A stretch of DNA of 64,000 nucleotides from Paenibacillus sambharensis (GCF_003233845.1 NZ_QKRB01000042.1:124001-188000), one strand, 5' to 3'. Shown: positions 21,325 through 30,902, numbered from the stretch's first letter. The notes: generated by a model not told the origin, from the sequence alone. Numbers and translations are program-made.

Positions 21325-21892
21325 CCATTACAACCTGCTTGAGAAAAGGATCGAAGGGAAGGGGGGGGTGCGGGACGGCAACGCCCTCTTCACTCCTTTT
21401 AGAATAGCGGCCGCTATCGCCCTCTTGACAGCAGCAGCCATTACCGCCAATTGGGGAATGCTGCCTGGCTCCAGCCTTAAGCTGGAGATCGTCAAAGCTT
21501 CAACGGACGATGTGCTCTGGCAAACGCCGATCCAAGAAGGGGAAAAGCTGTATTACCAGTATATTCATTCCGTAGAACTGTCCCCGGTAATCGAATATTA
21601 TACTGCTGATCAGGATTTGGGCCTGATAGCCGTAGAGAGCAGAACCCGGTCCTTCGGTGCCGGGCTGCCCTATGCTTTCAAAGGCGATACTGAGCTCGCG
21701 GATGGATTTTATATCATGAAAAATTTGAATGAGCCGATCGGGGAGCTGCATATGCAGCCCTCTTACTTGTATCCGTTCACACTCCATATCCGGGAGGAGT
21801 CGGTCCTTCTTCATAGGCCGCCCTATGCACGCACTCATCTTATTCTGCGGATAAACAGACCGGCAAGGTGGAGAGAGCTGCTCGGCATCTGA
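21311..21892 (+). CDS. DUF1850 protein of a TAXI-TRAP operon
   Basis: A 193-residue protein with one hydrophobic segment (about residues 32-50), probably a membrane anchor, and an outside domain with the DUF1850 hallmarks: YYQYIHSVELSPVIEYY near the middle, then SFGAGLP and a conserved ending. DUF1850 genes commonly sit with TAXI-type TRAP systems, and this one lies between the binding protein and the permease. Its biochemical role is not established. The ATG at 21311 overlaps the upstream stop and is coupled to it; an earlier in-frame start would lie deep in the preceding gene. Confidence 0.8.
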   Translation: MKRSDHYNLLEKRIEGKGGVRDGNALFTPFRIAAAIALLTAAAITANWGMLPGSSLKLEIVKASTDDVLWQTPIQEGEKLYYQYIHSVELSPVIEYYTADQDLGLIAVESRTRSFGAGLPYAFKGDTELADGFYIMKNLNEPIGELHMQPSYLYPFTLHIREESVLLHRPPYARTHLILRINRPARWRELLGI

Positions 21893-21928
21893 CAGACCCC
21901 GCTTAGGGGTTAAGGGAGGGAGTATGCG

Positions 21929-24037
21929 ATGAATACGATGAATAAGAGGCTGATGCTATGGACGGGCATGGTACTGTGTGTGCTGCTGTCCGTCTATCAC
22001 TTTTACACGGCTGGCTTTGGATATTTTCCGGGGGTCGGAACACGTTCGCATCTGGTCATCCATTTGGCGGCAGGGCTGTGCCTGGTATACCTTCTCTACC
22101 CAACCAGCAGCAGACACAGCTGGTCTCTATGGCTGGATACTGCACTAGCGATAGCATCTGCAGCCGTCGGTTTGTATCTATTCATGAATCTGCAGTCCTC
22201 CAGTATCATAAGTGCGCGAATGGACAGCCTGGACTACGCTGCTGCGGTGCTGCTGGTACTGCTGCTGCTTGAGGCAACGAGAAGAGTAGTAGGGCTGCCG
22301 CTGGTTATCATTGCGGCTGTATTCATCGCCTACTTCTTCCTGGGTGAATATCTGGTATATCCGTTCAAGCACAGCAGAGCAGAGCTTGAACGTTTCTTCT
22401 ATGAAATGTCGTTTACAACGAGCGGAATCTTCGGAACGCCGCTGTCAGTGTCGGCCAACTATGTCTTCATCTTCATACTCTTCGGTGCTGTATTAGAGGC
22501 AACGGGAGCTGGACGAATGTTCATTGATCTCGCCCTTCGGGCTTTTGGCCGCTATAAGGGCGGGCCGGCTAAAGCGGCTGTTGTGGCCAGCGGCATGCTG
22601 GGATCTATATCGGGCAGTTCAACAGCTAATGCGGTGACAACAGGAACATTTACGATCCCGCTTATGAAGAAGGTTGGTTTCAAGCCGCATGTGGCAGGGG
22701 GTATTGAGGTCGCCGCGTCATCCAGCGGGCAGCTTCTGCCGCCGATTATGGGCGCTGCAGCATTTCTGATGATTGAATATACAGGACATTCCTATGCAGA
22801 AATCATCCGGAGTGCGTTTATTCCAGCCATTCTTAGTTATATAGCCATTCTGGTAATGGTTCACTTCGAGGCTTCCAGGGGCGGTATCCTGGGTCTGAAG
22901 AAGGAGGAGCTCGCTTCAGGACGCAGGACTTTACTGCGTCAAGGATATCTTATCGTGCCTGTCATCGTTCTGGTCTGGCTTCTGGCAGAAGGCAAGACGG
23001 TGGGGAATGCAGCGTTTTACGCAACCGTTATCCTGCTCGTCATCGCTTACTTTGCCCATCAATTCCGAAGCAGGCTGCCTGTTGGGCTAATGCTAGCCGG
23101 TGCACTGGCTGCTGGAGCCTATGCGCTTCATTGGCTGCTTGGCTGGCAGATGGAAATCACGGCGATGATTGTTATCGGATCGGTTGTTGCCCTGCTGTTT
23201 GCGCTGGTGCAGAAACGGGCCGGAAGCTGGGCAGACCCTGTCCGTTTCGGTTATAAGGAGCTGCTCGCCGGACTTGAGCTTGCCGCAAGGAACGCTCTGT
23301 CGGTGATTGTTGCGTGCGCAACAGCCGGCATATTGATCGGAGTGGTCAACCTTACAGGCTTCTCAAGCAAGCTGCCGCAGCTCATTATCAGCTTCTCTGA
23401 AGATATAGCCGGACTTGTGCCTCCATTTGCCGCAGCTTACACAGGTGAAATCCAGCTCTATGCAGCGCTCGTATTGACGGTGGTGGCATGTCTTATATTG
23501 GGACTCGGCCTCCCGACCACCGCGACCTATGTTATTCTGGCAGCTATGATCGCGCCTGCTCTGATTAGACTAGATATGCCCGTCCTGTCTGCACATCTGT
23601 TTGTACTGTACTACGGCATCCTAGCTGATGATACGCCCCCAATCAATCTTCCGGCCTATGCTACCGCAGGAATTGCGAAGGCTGATCCTATCCGTACAGG
23701 TGTTCAAGGTTTTAAATTCGACTCGGCCGCACTCCTGCTTCCTTTTGCTTTTGCTACCAATCCTAACCTGCTTCTGCTAAATCCTGAGGCTGGCATCGGG
23801 ATCATTGCTCTTAACATTCTAACAGCATTGGTAGGAATTATAGCGCTTGCCTCCTGTATCCAAGGCTGGCTGCTGGAGCGGATGAACAGGCTGGAACGCC
23901 TGAACGCGCTTATAGCTGCGCTTGTACTAATCCATGGCAGCTGGATAACCGACCTGATCGGTGTTGTTCTGCTGCTTGGTCTGACGGGAATAAGCTTCCA
24001 TAGACGTAAAAAGAGTAGGACACTTGATTTACACTAA
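21929..24037 (+). CDS. TRAP transporter fused permease (DctQM type)
   Basis: Integral membrane protein of 702 residues with about 17 hydrophobic segments. It corresponds to the small four-helix Q subunit fused to the large M subunit. Family motifs include GSISGSSTANAVTTGTFTIP (about 230) and GLGLPTTATYVILA (about 530), which form the transport core. It moves the substrate with Na+ or H+ using the lipoprotein encoded at 20365. The start follows GGGAGG. Operon order is binding protein, DUF1850, permease, closed by a strong terminator. Confidence 0.92.
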   Translation: MNTMNKRLMLWTGMVLCVLLSVYHFYTAGFGYFPGVGTRSHLVIHLAAGLCLVYLLYPTSSRHSWSLWLDTALAIASAAVGLYLFMNLQSSSIISARMDSLDYAAAVLLVLLLLEATRRVVGLPLVIIAAVFIAYFFLGEYLVYPFKHSRAELERFFYEMSFTTSGIFGTPLSVSANYVFIFILFGAVLEATGAGRMFIDLALRAFGRYKGGPAKAAVVASGMLGSISGSSTANAVTTGTFTIPLMKKVGFKPHVAGGIEVAASSSGQLLPPIMGAAAFLMIEYTGHSYAEIIRSAFIPAILSYIAILVMVHFEASRGGILGLKKEELASGRRTLLRQGYLIVPVIVLVWLLAEGKTVGNAAFYATVILLVIAYFAHQFRSRLPVGLMLAGALAAGAYALHWLLGWQMEITAMIVIGSVVALLFALVQKRAGSWADPVRFGYKELLAGLELAARNALSVIVACATAGILIGVVNLTGFSSKLPQLIISFSEDIAGLVPPFAAAYTGEIQLYAALVLTVVACLILGLGLPTTATYVILAAMIAPALIRLDMPVLSAHLFVLYYGILADDTPPINLPAYATAGIAKADPIRTGVQGFKFDSAALLLPFAFATNPNLLLLNPEAGIGIIALNILTALVGIIALASCIQGWLLERMNRLERLNALIAALVLIHGSWITDLIGVVLLLGLTGISFHRRKKSRTLDLH

Positions 24038-24113
24038 AAATAAACAAGTGTCTAAAGAAATACATGGAAATAGACCCTCGAAACCAACTTAACAGGACAT
24101 ATTAACCAATTTA

Positions 24114-24184
24114 GCGTCTACATGATTCGACATATTCGGAAAGTCTTTGGCTTGTCCGATATAGTGTCATGTAGATGCTTTTTT
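24114..24184 (+). terminator. Long-stem terminator of the TRAP operon
   Basis: GCGTCTACATGA (24114-24125) pairs with TCATGTAGATGC (24167-24178) with one G-U pair. An inner stem forms between GACATATTCGGA and TCCGATATAGTG. The run TTTTTT follows. The total hairpin of about 65 nt is unusually long for a simple terminator. Confidence 0.8.
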
Positions 24185-24402
24185 GTGTCTGAATTATGGC
24201 GGAGACTGTCAGGGAGGGTGACACATCATGGGATTATGAATAAATACATCAGGAATGGTTACCTACACTTCCGGGTTTTAATCTAACTTCATACTTATAA
24301 TTATCTAATGGTTGCGCTTTATGATTAACAACAGAAACATTTTGCTTGAGTACTAAATAATTCGGCCGGCATAAGCCCGTCCTAGACGATGAGGTGCGTA
24401 AA
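24185..24402 (+). other. Gap before the pectate lyases; probable promoter region
   Basis: No gene visible. TATAAT at 24296-24301 could be a -10, but no good -35 lies at the right distance. A GAGG ribosome site (24391-24394) precedes the first pectate lyase. Otherwise nothing recognised. Confidence 0.35.
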
Positions 24403-25632
24403 ATGTCAAAAAGAAAAAGAAAAGCTCAGATGAACGTGGTTACGGCCATTCTGCTTCTTGTGCTGGGCATAACGGTTGTCCCTAATGAAACGTATGGTAA
24501 TCCAACCTTATATTATGTTGCCCTGAACGGAAATGACAGCAATAACGGCACCAGCTTGGAAACTCCCTTTGCGACGATTAACAAGGCAGTATCCGTCGTA
24601 AAGGCAGGTGACACGATATTTGTCCGCGGTGGAACGTACAAGCTGACCAAAACGATTAATCCAACGGTCAGCGGTACAGCCGCAGCACGAATTACACTGC
24701 GGAACTACGGCAGTGAGAAGGTTATCATTGATGGCTCTATTGTGAACGAAGGCAAGGCGGGCAGCAAAGTGATCCGGATGGATAACATCGCTTACTGGAC
24801 GATATCGAAGATTGATGTCACGCGTTCGCCAGGCATGGGAATTGGCATTCTGAATTATGCCAACAATATCCGCTTTGAGGATCTTAATATCTACAATAAT
24901 GGCGGCACAGGGCTCAGCATCGAGAACTTCTCCTATGATAATTACATTAACGGAGTAAATTCCTACTTCAACTATGATGAGCCGACAGGCGGTGAGCATG
25001 CGGACGGCTTTGCGGTTAAGGCGGGCTCGGTTCGTAATACATTCAACCGCTGCAAGGCTTGGAATAATTCAGACGATGGCTGGGATTTCTGGGGCGGGGG
25101 ACAATCGCAGATTACCAAGAGCGAAGCGTTCCGAAACGGATTGGACGCGTTTGGCAACCCTTATCCGAACGGAGATGGCAACGGCTTCAAGCTGGGCGGC
25201 CACAGTGCTGGCGGCTGGAGCGGCAACAACACGATCCGTACGTCTGTTGCCTACGATAACCTGGCTAACGGATTCGACTGGAATAACGCCAGCCTCAAGA
25301 ATATGGTCTACAACTCAACGGCGTATAACAATAACCGTGGTAACTTCAGCTACGCGTATAACTTCCGGTTCGGCAATGACGATATAATCCGCAATTCCAT
25401 ATCAGCCGGTACAGGCGGCGTACGTCTGGCCGATACCGTCGACCACAGCCACAATAACTGGAACCTCGGGCTGCCGGACCCTGTCTTTGCAAGCACGACT
25501 CCGGGTACGAAGAACTTCTTATATTTGACGGCCAATAGCCCGTATATTGATGCAGGCACTACGGTCGGCCTGTCCTTTACCGGCAAAGCGCCTGACCTGG
25601 GCGCATTTGAATACGGAGCGGAATGGCGCTAA
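24403..25632 (+). CDS. Family 9 pectate lyase, copy 1
   Basis: Secreted right-handed beta-helix protein of 409 residues that should cleave polygalacturonate by beta-elimination. Signal peptide about 1-33; the mature part opens with YYVALNGNDSNNGTS, the usual start of these helices; the coil repeats contain RCKAWNNSDDGWDFWGGG, the Asp cluster that binds calcium in PL9, and GNGFKLGGHS, which contains the lysine proposed as catalytic base. It is followed, with an overlap of ten bases, by a second copy. ATG at 24403 lies seven bases after the ribosome site; GTG at 24394 would fall within it. Confidence 0.88.
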   Translation: MSKRKRKAQMNVVTAILLLVLGITVVPNETYGNPTLYYVALNGNDSNNGTSLETPFATINKAVSVVKAGDTIFVRGGTYKLTKTINPTVSGTAAARITLRNYGSEKVIIDGSIVNEGKAGSKVIRMDNIAYWTISKIDVTRSPGMGIGILNYANNIRFEDLNIYNNGGTGLSIENFSYDNYINGVNSYFNYDEPTGGEHADGFAVKAGSVRNTFNRCKAWNNSDDGWDFWGGGQSQITKSEAFRNGLDAFGNPYPNGDGNGFKLGGHSAGGWSGNNTIRTSVAYDNLANGFDWNNASLKNMVYNSTAYNNNRGNFSYAYNFRFGNDDIIRNSISAGTGGVRLADTVDHSHNNWNLGLPDPVFASTTPGTKNFLYLTANSPYIDAGTTVGLSFTGKAPDLGAFEYGAEWR

Positions 25633-26930
25633 CATCCCGCCCCAAGTTAAAACAAGCACATTCCTATATTAAACGCAAACGAAAGGGTTGGTCCACTATT
25701 ATCGCTGCTAATACTGTCCATACTGCTGCTGCTAAAGTCTTGATTGCCATGCTCGCTCTTGTTCTGGCTGCCGCACTTTGCCCGCAGGTGTCGCATGGCA
25801 GCGGAGTGAGCTACTATGTCAGTACATCGGGTAGTGACTCGAATAGTGGAAAAAACCTGTCCAGCCCGCTGCTTACGATTAACAAAGCTGTCAGCCTTGT
25901 AAAACCGGGTGACACCATCTATGTGCGAGGCGGAACGTACAAGCTGACCAAGTCCATTGATCCAACCGTCAGCGGCACGGCATCGAGCAGAATTACACTG
26001 CAAAGCTACGGTGGTGAACAGGTAGTGGTGGATGCGGCAGGGGCGAATGGAGGCAGAGCGGGAACGAAAGCAATCCGGTTAAGCGGCGTCTCCTATTGGA
26101 CAATCTCCAAGATCCATGTGACGAAGTCGCCCGGTATCGGCATCAGCATCCAGGACGGAGCGCATGATAACCGGATTGAATCCCTTAATATCTATTCCAA
26201 TGGTGGCACCGGCATGCAGCTGGAGACCAATGCTTACAATAACTATATTAATGCGGTGAATTCTTATTTCAATTACGATCCGCCTTATGGCGAGCATGCT
26301 GACGGCTTTGCTAATAAAGCCGGAGCCCGCAATAATACGTTCAACCGATGTAAAGCCTGGAACAACTCGGATGATGGCTGGGATTTCTGGGGAGGCGGAT
26401 ATTCCCAGATTTCGAAGAGTGAAGCCTTTAACAACGGCTATAATGCCAGTGGTGTCCACTACCCGGAGGGTGACGGAACCGGCTTTAAGCTTGGCGGCCA
26501 GAGTGCAGGCGGATGGAGCGGGAGCAATACGGTAAGAAACTCGGCGGCCTATAACAATTACGGCAGTGGTTTTCTGTGGAATAATGCGACTATGAAGAAC
26601 ATGCTGTATAACACAACCGCTTACAACAATAATCGTGGAAAACTGTCCTATGCCTTTAATTACCGGTTCGAGAATGGCGACATTATCCGCAACAGTGTAT
26701 CGGCTGGCACAGGGGGCGTCAGATTGGCTGATAATGTGGACAATAAGTCCAACAGCTGGAATCTCGGATTGACCGGCATCAGTTTTGCCAGCGTGGATCC
26801 GAAGGCTAGTAATTTCCTGTATTTAGTATCCGGAAGCCCTCTTATTGATAAAGGAATACAAGTCGGTATAACTTTTACAAACAAGGCGCCTGACCTCGGG
26901 GCGTTCGAATTAGGGGCGGAATGGCGCTAA
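25623..26930 (+). CDS. Family 9 pectate lyase, copy 2
   Basis: 435 residues, clearly a paralogue of the preceding gene with the same DDGWDFWGGG calcium site and GFKLGGQS catalytic segment. It has a longer, basic N-terminus before its signal peptide (hydrophobic core about residues 38-55). The ATG lies inside the last codons of copy 1, after GGAGCGGA, so translation is probably coupled. The gene ends EWR, like copy 1. A shorter product from an internal start is possible, but no better ribosome site was seen. Confidence 0.86.
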   Translation: MALTSRPKLKQAHSYIKRKRKGWSTIIAANTVHTAAAKVLIAMLALVLAAALCPQVSHGSGVSYYVSTSGSDSNSGKNLSSPLLTINKAVSLVKPGDTIYVRGGTYKLTKSIDPTVSGTASSRITLQSYGGEQVVVDAAGANGGRAGTKAIRLSGVSYWTISKIHVTKSPGIGISIQDGAHDNRIESLNIYSNGGTGMQLETNAYNNYINAVNSYFNYDPPYGEHADGFANKAGARNNTFNRCKAWNNSDDGWDFWGGGYSQISKSEAFNNGYNASGVHYPEGDGTGFKLGGQSAGGWSGSNTVRNSAAYNNYGSGFLWNNATMKNMLYNTTAYNNNRGKLSYAFNYRFENGDIIRNSVSAGTGGVRLADNVDNKSNSWNLGLTGISFASVDPKASNFLYLVSGSPLIDKGIQVGITFTNKAPDLGAFELGAEWR

Positions 26931-27101
26931 AGTGATTACCCGGATATGATTCTTTTGAACCATTTTTCATCTGAAGATTGCAGCTTTCGGCACAATAATT
27001 AGAAGAGAAATAGTAGAAAATGAAAGAAAACAAGAGCGATTGAGAGAAAAACAAAGTTCTTTAGCAAAACTTTAAATGATTATTAAAGTCGTCTCATCCG
27101 A

Positions 27102-27130
27102 TGTACATTTCATATTTCAACTGATAGAAT
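27102..27130 (+). promoter_or_regulatory. Promoter of pectate lyase copy 3
   Basis: TGTACA (27102-27107), 17 bases, TAGAAT (27125-27130). It lies in the 248-base gap between copies 2 and 3 and about 50 bases before the start codon, so copy 3 is probably transcribed separately. Confidence 0.5.
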
Positions 27131-27178
27131 GCTAGCAGAAAGCATCATTCAGTAGAAAGAGAGGTCAATGCAGTACTA

Positions 27179-28402
27179 ATGCAGATGAGAAGGACAAGTA
27201 ACCGTTTTGTAGTGGGTGTGCTCCTGCTGGCAGCCGCCCTGATGTCGATGCCAACCATAACGTATGGTGCTGGCAAATCCTATTATGTGTCTGTTAACGG
27301 CAATGACAAGAATGACGGTTTATCTGTCAACAGACCGCTGGCTACGATTAACAGAGCCGTTATGCTCGTGAAACCGGGTGATACGATATATGTTCGTGGC
27401 GGAACACACAGGCTGGAGAGAACCGTTAGTCCGACCGTAAGCGGTACAGCATCGCAGCGAATCACACTTCGCAGTTATGGCAACGAGAAAGTTGTTATAG
27501 ATGCTTCCAACGCGAATAACGGTGACGAGGGAACGAAAGCCCTTCGTTTTGACAATGTGGCTTACTGGACAGTATCCAAGATTAACGTGACGAAAGCTCC
27601 TGGATTTGGCATCAGCATTCAAAACAAATCACATGATATTCGCATTGAATCGCTCGATACGCATCACAACGGCGGTACAGGGCTTCAAATTGAAACCGGC
27701 GCATACAATAATTATATCAACGCCGTGAATTCGTACTTCAATTACGACGAAAAGACAGGCGGGGAGCATGCGGATGGCTTCGCCAACAAATCCGGCGCTC
27801 ACAGCAATATCTTCAACCGCTGCAAGGCCTGGAACAACTCGGATGACGGCTGGGATTTCTGGGGGGGCGGAAACTCGCAGGTCACCAAGAGTGAAGCGTT
27901 CAACAATGGTTTTGATGCAAACGGCAAGCCATTTCCTGAAGGGGACGGCAACGGCTTTAAGCTTGGCGGCCACAGCGCTGGGGGATGGAGCGGCAACGTA
28001 ACGGTCCGGACTTCGCTGGCTTATAATAACTATGCCACCGGATTCCTGTGGAACGGGGCAAGCAGAGGCAACACATTGTTAAACACAACGGCGTACAATA
28101 ACAACAGGGGCAGATTATCTTATGCCTACAATTACCGCTTCGAAAACAATGATATCATCCAGAATTCGATCTCTGCCGGCACCGGTGGCGTGAAGCTCGC
28201 CGGTAATGTCAGTGACAGCTACAACAGCTGGAATCTTGGTTTGGATCAGGCCATGTTCAAGAATACGGATATGAAATCAAGAGAGTTCCTGTACCTGAAT
28301 GAGAAGAGCTACTATCGGAACAAGGGGAAGCGGGTGGGCTTATCGGCGCACGAGCTTCCCGACCTTGGAGCATTCGAATTCGGCAGAGAATGGCGGGAAT
28401 AA
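27179..28402 (+). CDS. Family 9 pectate lyase, copy 3
   Basis: 407 residues, third tandem paralogue. Signal peptide about 1-28 (ending ITYGA); YYVSVNGNDKNDG opens the beta-helix; NRCKAWNNSDDGWDFWGGG and GNGFKLGGHS carry the calcium-binding aspartates and the catalytic lysine of PL9. Unlike copy 2 it has its own promoter region and a terminator right after it. The start ATG is 12 bases after GAGAGGTC. The three enzymes probably act on the cell wall together with the cellulases upstream, on pectin rather than cellulose. Confidence 0.88.
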   Translation: MQMRRTSNRFVVGVLLLAAALMSMPTITYGAGKSYYVSVNGNDKNDGLSVNRPLATINRAVMLVKPGDTIYVRGGTHRLERTVSPTVSGTASQRITLRSYGNEKVVIDASNANNGDEGTKALRFDNVAYWTVSKINVTKAPGFGISIQNKSHDIRIESLDTHHNGGTGLQIETGAYNNYINAVNSYFNYDEKTGGEHADGFANKSGAHSNIFNRCKAWNNSDDGWDFWGGGNSQVTKSEAFNNGFDANGKPFPEGDGNGFKLGGHSAGGWSGNVTVRTSLAYNNYATGFLWNGASRGNTLLNTTAYNNNRGRLSYAYNYRFENNDIIQNSISAGTGGVKLAGNVSDSYNSWNLGLDQAMFKNTDMKSREFLYLNEKSYYRNKGKRVGLSAHELPDLGAFEFGREWRE

Positions 28403-28421
28403 AGCCGTCTGTTAAAAGTAA

Positions 28422-28464
28422 AGGGGTTGAGCCTGGTCTGTTACGACCAAGCTCAACCCCTCTT
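28422..28464. terminator. Bidirectional terminator between pectate lyase and kinase genes
   Basis: GGGGTTGAGC (28423-28432) pairs with GCTCAACCCC (28451-28460), with an inner GGTC/GACC. TCTTTATAT follows on the plus strand; on the minus strand the stem is followed by TTTACTTTTAA. It serves both convergent genes. Confidence 0.85.
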
Positions 28465-28499
28465 TATATCTACCCTTCATGCTGCTGATGCTTGTTCGG

Positions 28500-30239
28500 T
28501 TAGGAGGCTGCCGGTAAATCAACATGGAAGATGATTTGATCTTCTTCTGTTGATACTGTGATGTTGCCCCTGTAGGTCAAGACTCTTTCCTTCACAATCG
28601 CAAGTCCTAGGCCTTTATGCTCGCCGGTTGTCTTGCTGCTGTAGCCGCTGTCGAATATCCGTTCCAGCTCACTGTGATCCATCGGTCTGCTGAGCGAATT
28701 GGATATGTTGAACTTTATCCTGCCTTGCTCGGTGTAGCAATCTACATGTACGCGCCGGTTATCAGCATTCAGCTTGCTGACTTCGTCAAAAGCATTGTCG
28801 ACAAGGTTTCCGATTATTTTTACGATGTCGACAGATTTCATCCCTACCAGATCAAGCTTGCCAACGGATTCAAAGTCGTAGGTGAAATGAATTTTCCTGG
28901 ATATGGCCTGTGTTACCTTGGCATGAAGCAGGGATGCTATAGCCGGATGGCCGACCTCGATCATGTCTTGAACCAGCTTTGTTTCACCTACCAGCTCGTC
29001 CAGATATTGCTTGGCATTTGTATACCGATCCAGATCCATGAATGCTTTAATGGTGTTCAGATGGTTATTAAAATCATGGTGCTGACCGCGGAATGCAACA
29101 ACGAGATTATTCATCTCGTTCGTATAGTTCTCCTGCACGGCCTGCGCGACCTCATTCTTCGTTTGGTTCATATAGCGGAAGATGATATAAACGCCCACGA
29201 TACTGACCAGGGTAACAAGGACTATGACAGCGATGAAGAAGAGGAGCTGCTTGTTCAGCTGACCGCTGACTTCGTCCACGCTGCTTGTGAGACTGATGAC
29301 ATAAGGGAACTGGACAATATCCTCCGTTACCGGATAAAAAACTTTCAGGACATTGTGACCGTTTATGCTCCCGAGATCCGTGACAATTTTGCCGGAGGCT
29401 GCAGCGGCCTCCACATGTGCGATATCGTCTTCATCGGGGAAGTTGTATGAGCCAAAGACGATTTTACGTTCAGAGTATCTCGGATTCTTCTTGCCGTCCG
29501 TTTCTGTGAACAGTCTGGGATCATCATCCGCATAGCTGAAGGTACGGGGATTATACCCGGTTATCTCCAGCAGCTCGGGATTCTTGGACAGTGTATTCTG
29601 GATAATCGTGTCCACGCCGGCATTTGCTTCAACGCGCTGGATATAGGTGCTGTCAATATACGGATTGATGATATAATTGGTTGTGCCGTCATAATAGTAT
29701 CCGTATTTGTTCTTCAGCGAGCTAGGGTTGGAGGCGGATCCGGAAATCTTGCCAGCCCAGAAATTCTTCATGGCCAGACCCGATTTGACCGTAACAGGCT
29801 CAAGCTTCCACAGCTGGTTAAAGGCAGTGAAATAATCTCCCCATGTCTTGGAGCCCATGTTCAGCTCATTCGGATCAGATGACCGGACGACTACCATATC
29901 ATCGCCCCTCGGGGTAAAGAGCGCAATGTCGCTGATCCCCAGGTCGTTGCGGATCTCGACAAGCTGCTCGTTCTTGACATCCTTATAATCAGGCGGCAGA
30001 CTATTCTGTATCGCAATGCTGGCTGCCCTGAGCTTCTCGGCCATCAGCTCGTCTGTCACGGAGTAGGCATATTCAACATGGTCGACGCTCAGCTTGATCT
30101 GTTCAGATAGTGAAATCATTCGTTTAGCCAAGCTGTCATTAAGAGAATTGCGGACCGAGTAGTAGTAAATCACATCATTAAGGATTAGAATGAGAATAAC
30201 TGTGAGTAAAGATGTAATCGTTACTTTCTTGAAGGTCAT
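28500..30239 (-). CDS. Sensor histidine kinase of the DcuS/CitA type, orphan
   Basis: Membrane kinase of about 579 residues. One helix near the N-terminus (about 10-28), an extracytoplasmic sensor part of about 290 residues, a second helix (about 320-345), then a Spo0B-type dimerisation helix with QHHDFNNHLNTIKAF (phospho-acceptor His near 389) and an ATPase domain with NLVDNAFDE and GLGLAIVKERV. The short H-box with HxxxN is typical of citrate/dicarboxylate sensors. No response regulator gene lies beside it, which is unusual for this class. A GTG at 30251 is an alternative start. The gene is convergent with pectate lyase copy 3. Its ligand is unknown; a plant-derived acid is only a guess from context. 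Confidence 0.85.
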   Translation of the reverse strand: MTFKKVTITSLLTVILILILNDVIYYYSVRNSLNDSLAKRMISLSEQIKLSVDHVEYAYSVTDELMAEKLRAASIAIQNSLPPDYKDVKNEQLVEIRNDLGISDIALFTPRGDDMVVVRSSDPNELNMGSKTWGDYFTAFNQLWKLEPVTVKSGLAMKNFWAGKISGSASNPSSLKNKYGYYYDGTTNYIINPYIDSTYIQRVEANAGVDTIIQNTLSKNPELLEITGYNPRTFSYADDDPRLFTETDGKKNPRYSERKIVFGSYNFPDEDDIAHVEAAAASGKIVTDLGSINGHNVLKVFYPVTEDIVQFPYVISLTSSVDEVSGQLNKQLLFFIAVIVLVTLVSIVGVYIIFRYMNQTKNEVAQAVQENYTNEMNNLVVAFRGQHHDFNNHLNTIKAFMDLDRYTNAKQYLDELVGETKLVQDMIEVGHPAIASLLHAKVTQAISRKIHFTYDFESVGKLDLVGMKSVDIVKIIGNLVDNAFDEVSKLNADNRRVHVDCYTEQGRIKFNISNSLSRPMDHSELERIFDSGYSSKTTGEHKGLGLAIVKERVLTYRGNITVSTEEDQIIFHVDLPAAS

Positions 30240-30350
30240 AGCTTGCTGCACCGCCCCATGTTTCTATCGTTTGCTTTCCTTATCTTATAATATTTATAGT
30301 CATAAATCGACATAAATTTCGGTTTAGGCTTCCCTTAGGAGGGATTTATT

Positions 30351-30872
30351 GTGCATAAGCGACCTGCTCTAGATGAATATGCTTCCTTTTATCAGACCTA
30401 TATGGACAAGGTGCCGGATGAGCCGATTATCGATACGCTGAAGCAGCATCTAACTGATGCAGCAGCGCTCTACAGGATGATCAAGGAGGAGGATGGCGAG
30501 TACCGCTATGCTCCTGGCAAATGGACGATCAAGGAAGTCATTGGCCATGTTATCGATAATGAAAGGGTGATGGCATACAGGCTGCTTAGAATCTCAAGAG
30601 GGGACAAAACACCGCTTGTCGGCTATGATCAGGATGATTACGTCCTTAGCTCGCATTTTAACGACAGGCCGCTATCGGCGCTGGCAGAGGAATTTGAGCA
30701 TGTGCGAAGATCTACTATCAGCCTGCTTGAAGGCTTGAAGGACCATCAGTGGGACTGCAGGGGGACAGCCAACGATTATCCGGTAACGGTTCGAGCGCTT
30801 GCATACATAATGGCCGGTCATGAGCTCCATCACCGCCAAATCCTGACGGAACGTTATGTTCAGAAGAATTAA
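30351..30872 (+). CDS. DinB-like metal-dependent four-helix protein
   Basis: 173-residue cytoplasmic protein of the DinB_2/YfiT group. Histidines in GHVIDNER (about residue 65) and GHELHHRQ (about 157) form the three-His metal site of the family. APGKWTIKEVIGH is the usual first motif. Some relatives are thiol transferases that use bacillithiol, but the exact reaction here is unknown. The start is GTG, eight bases after TTAGGAGGG. It stands alone, divergent from the kinase gene. Confidence 0.8.
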   Translation: MHKRPALDEYASFYQTYMDKVPDEPIIDTLKQHLTDAAALYRMIKEEDGEYRYAPGKWTIKEVIGHVIDNERVMAYRLLRISRGDKTPLVGYDQDDYVLSSHFNDRPLSALAEEFEHVRRSTISLLEGLKDHQWDCRGTANDYPVTVRALAYIMAGHELHHRQILTERYVQKN

Positions 30873-30902
30873 CCTGGATTGTTAAGAGATTCCGCCAAAA
30901 TC

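Noticed and set aside
28617-29450. Long plus-strand open frame opposite the DcuS-like kinase
   Set aside because: It mirrors the kinase gene, whose motifs are clear on the minus strand; a shadow frame.
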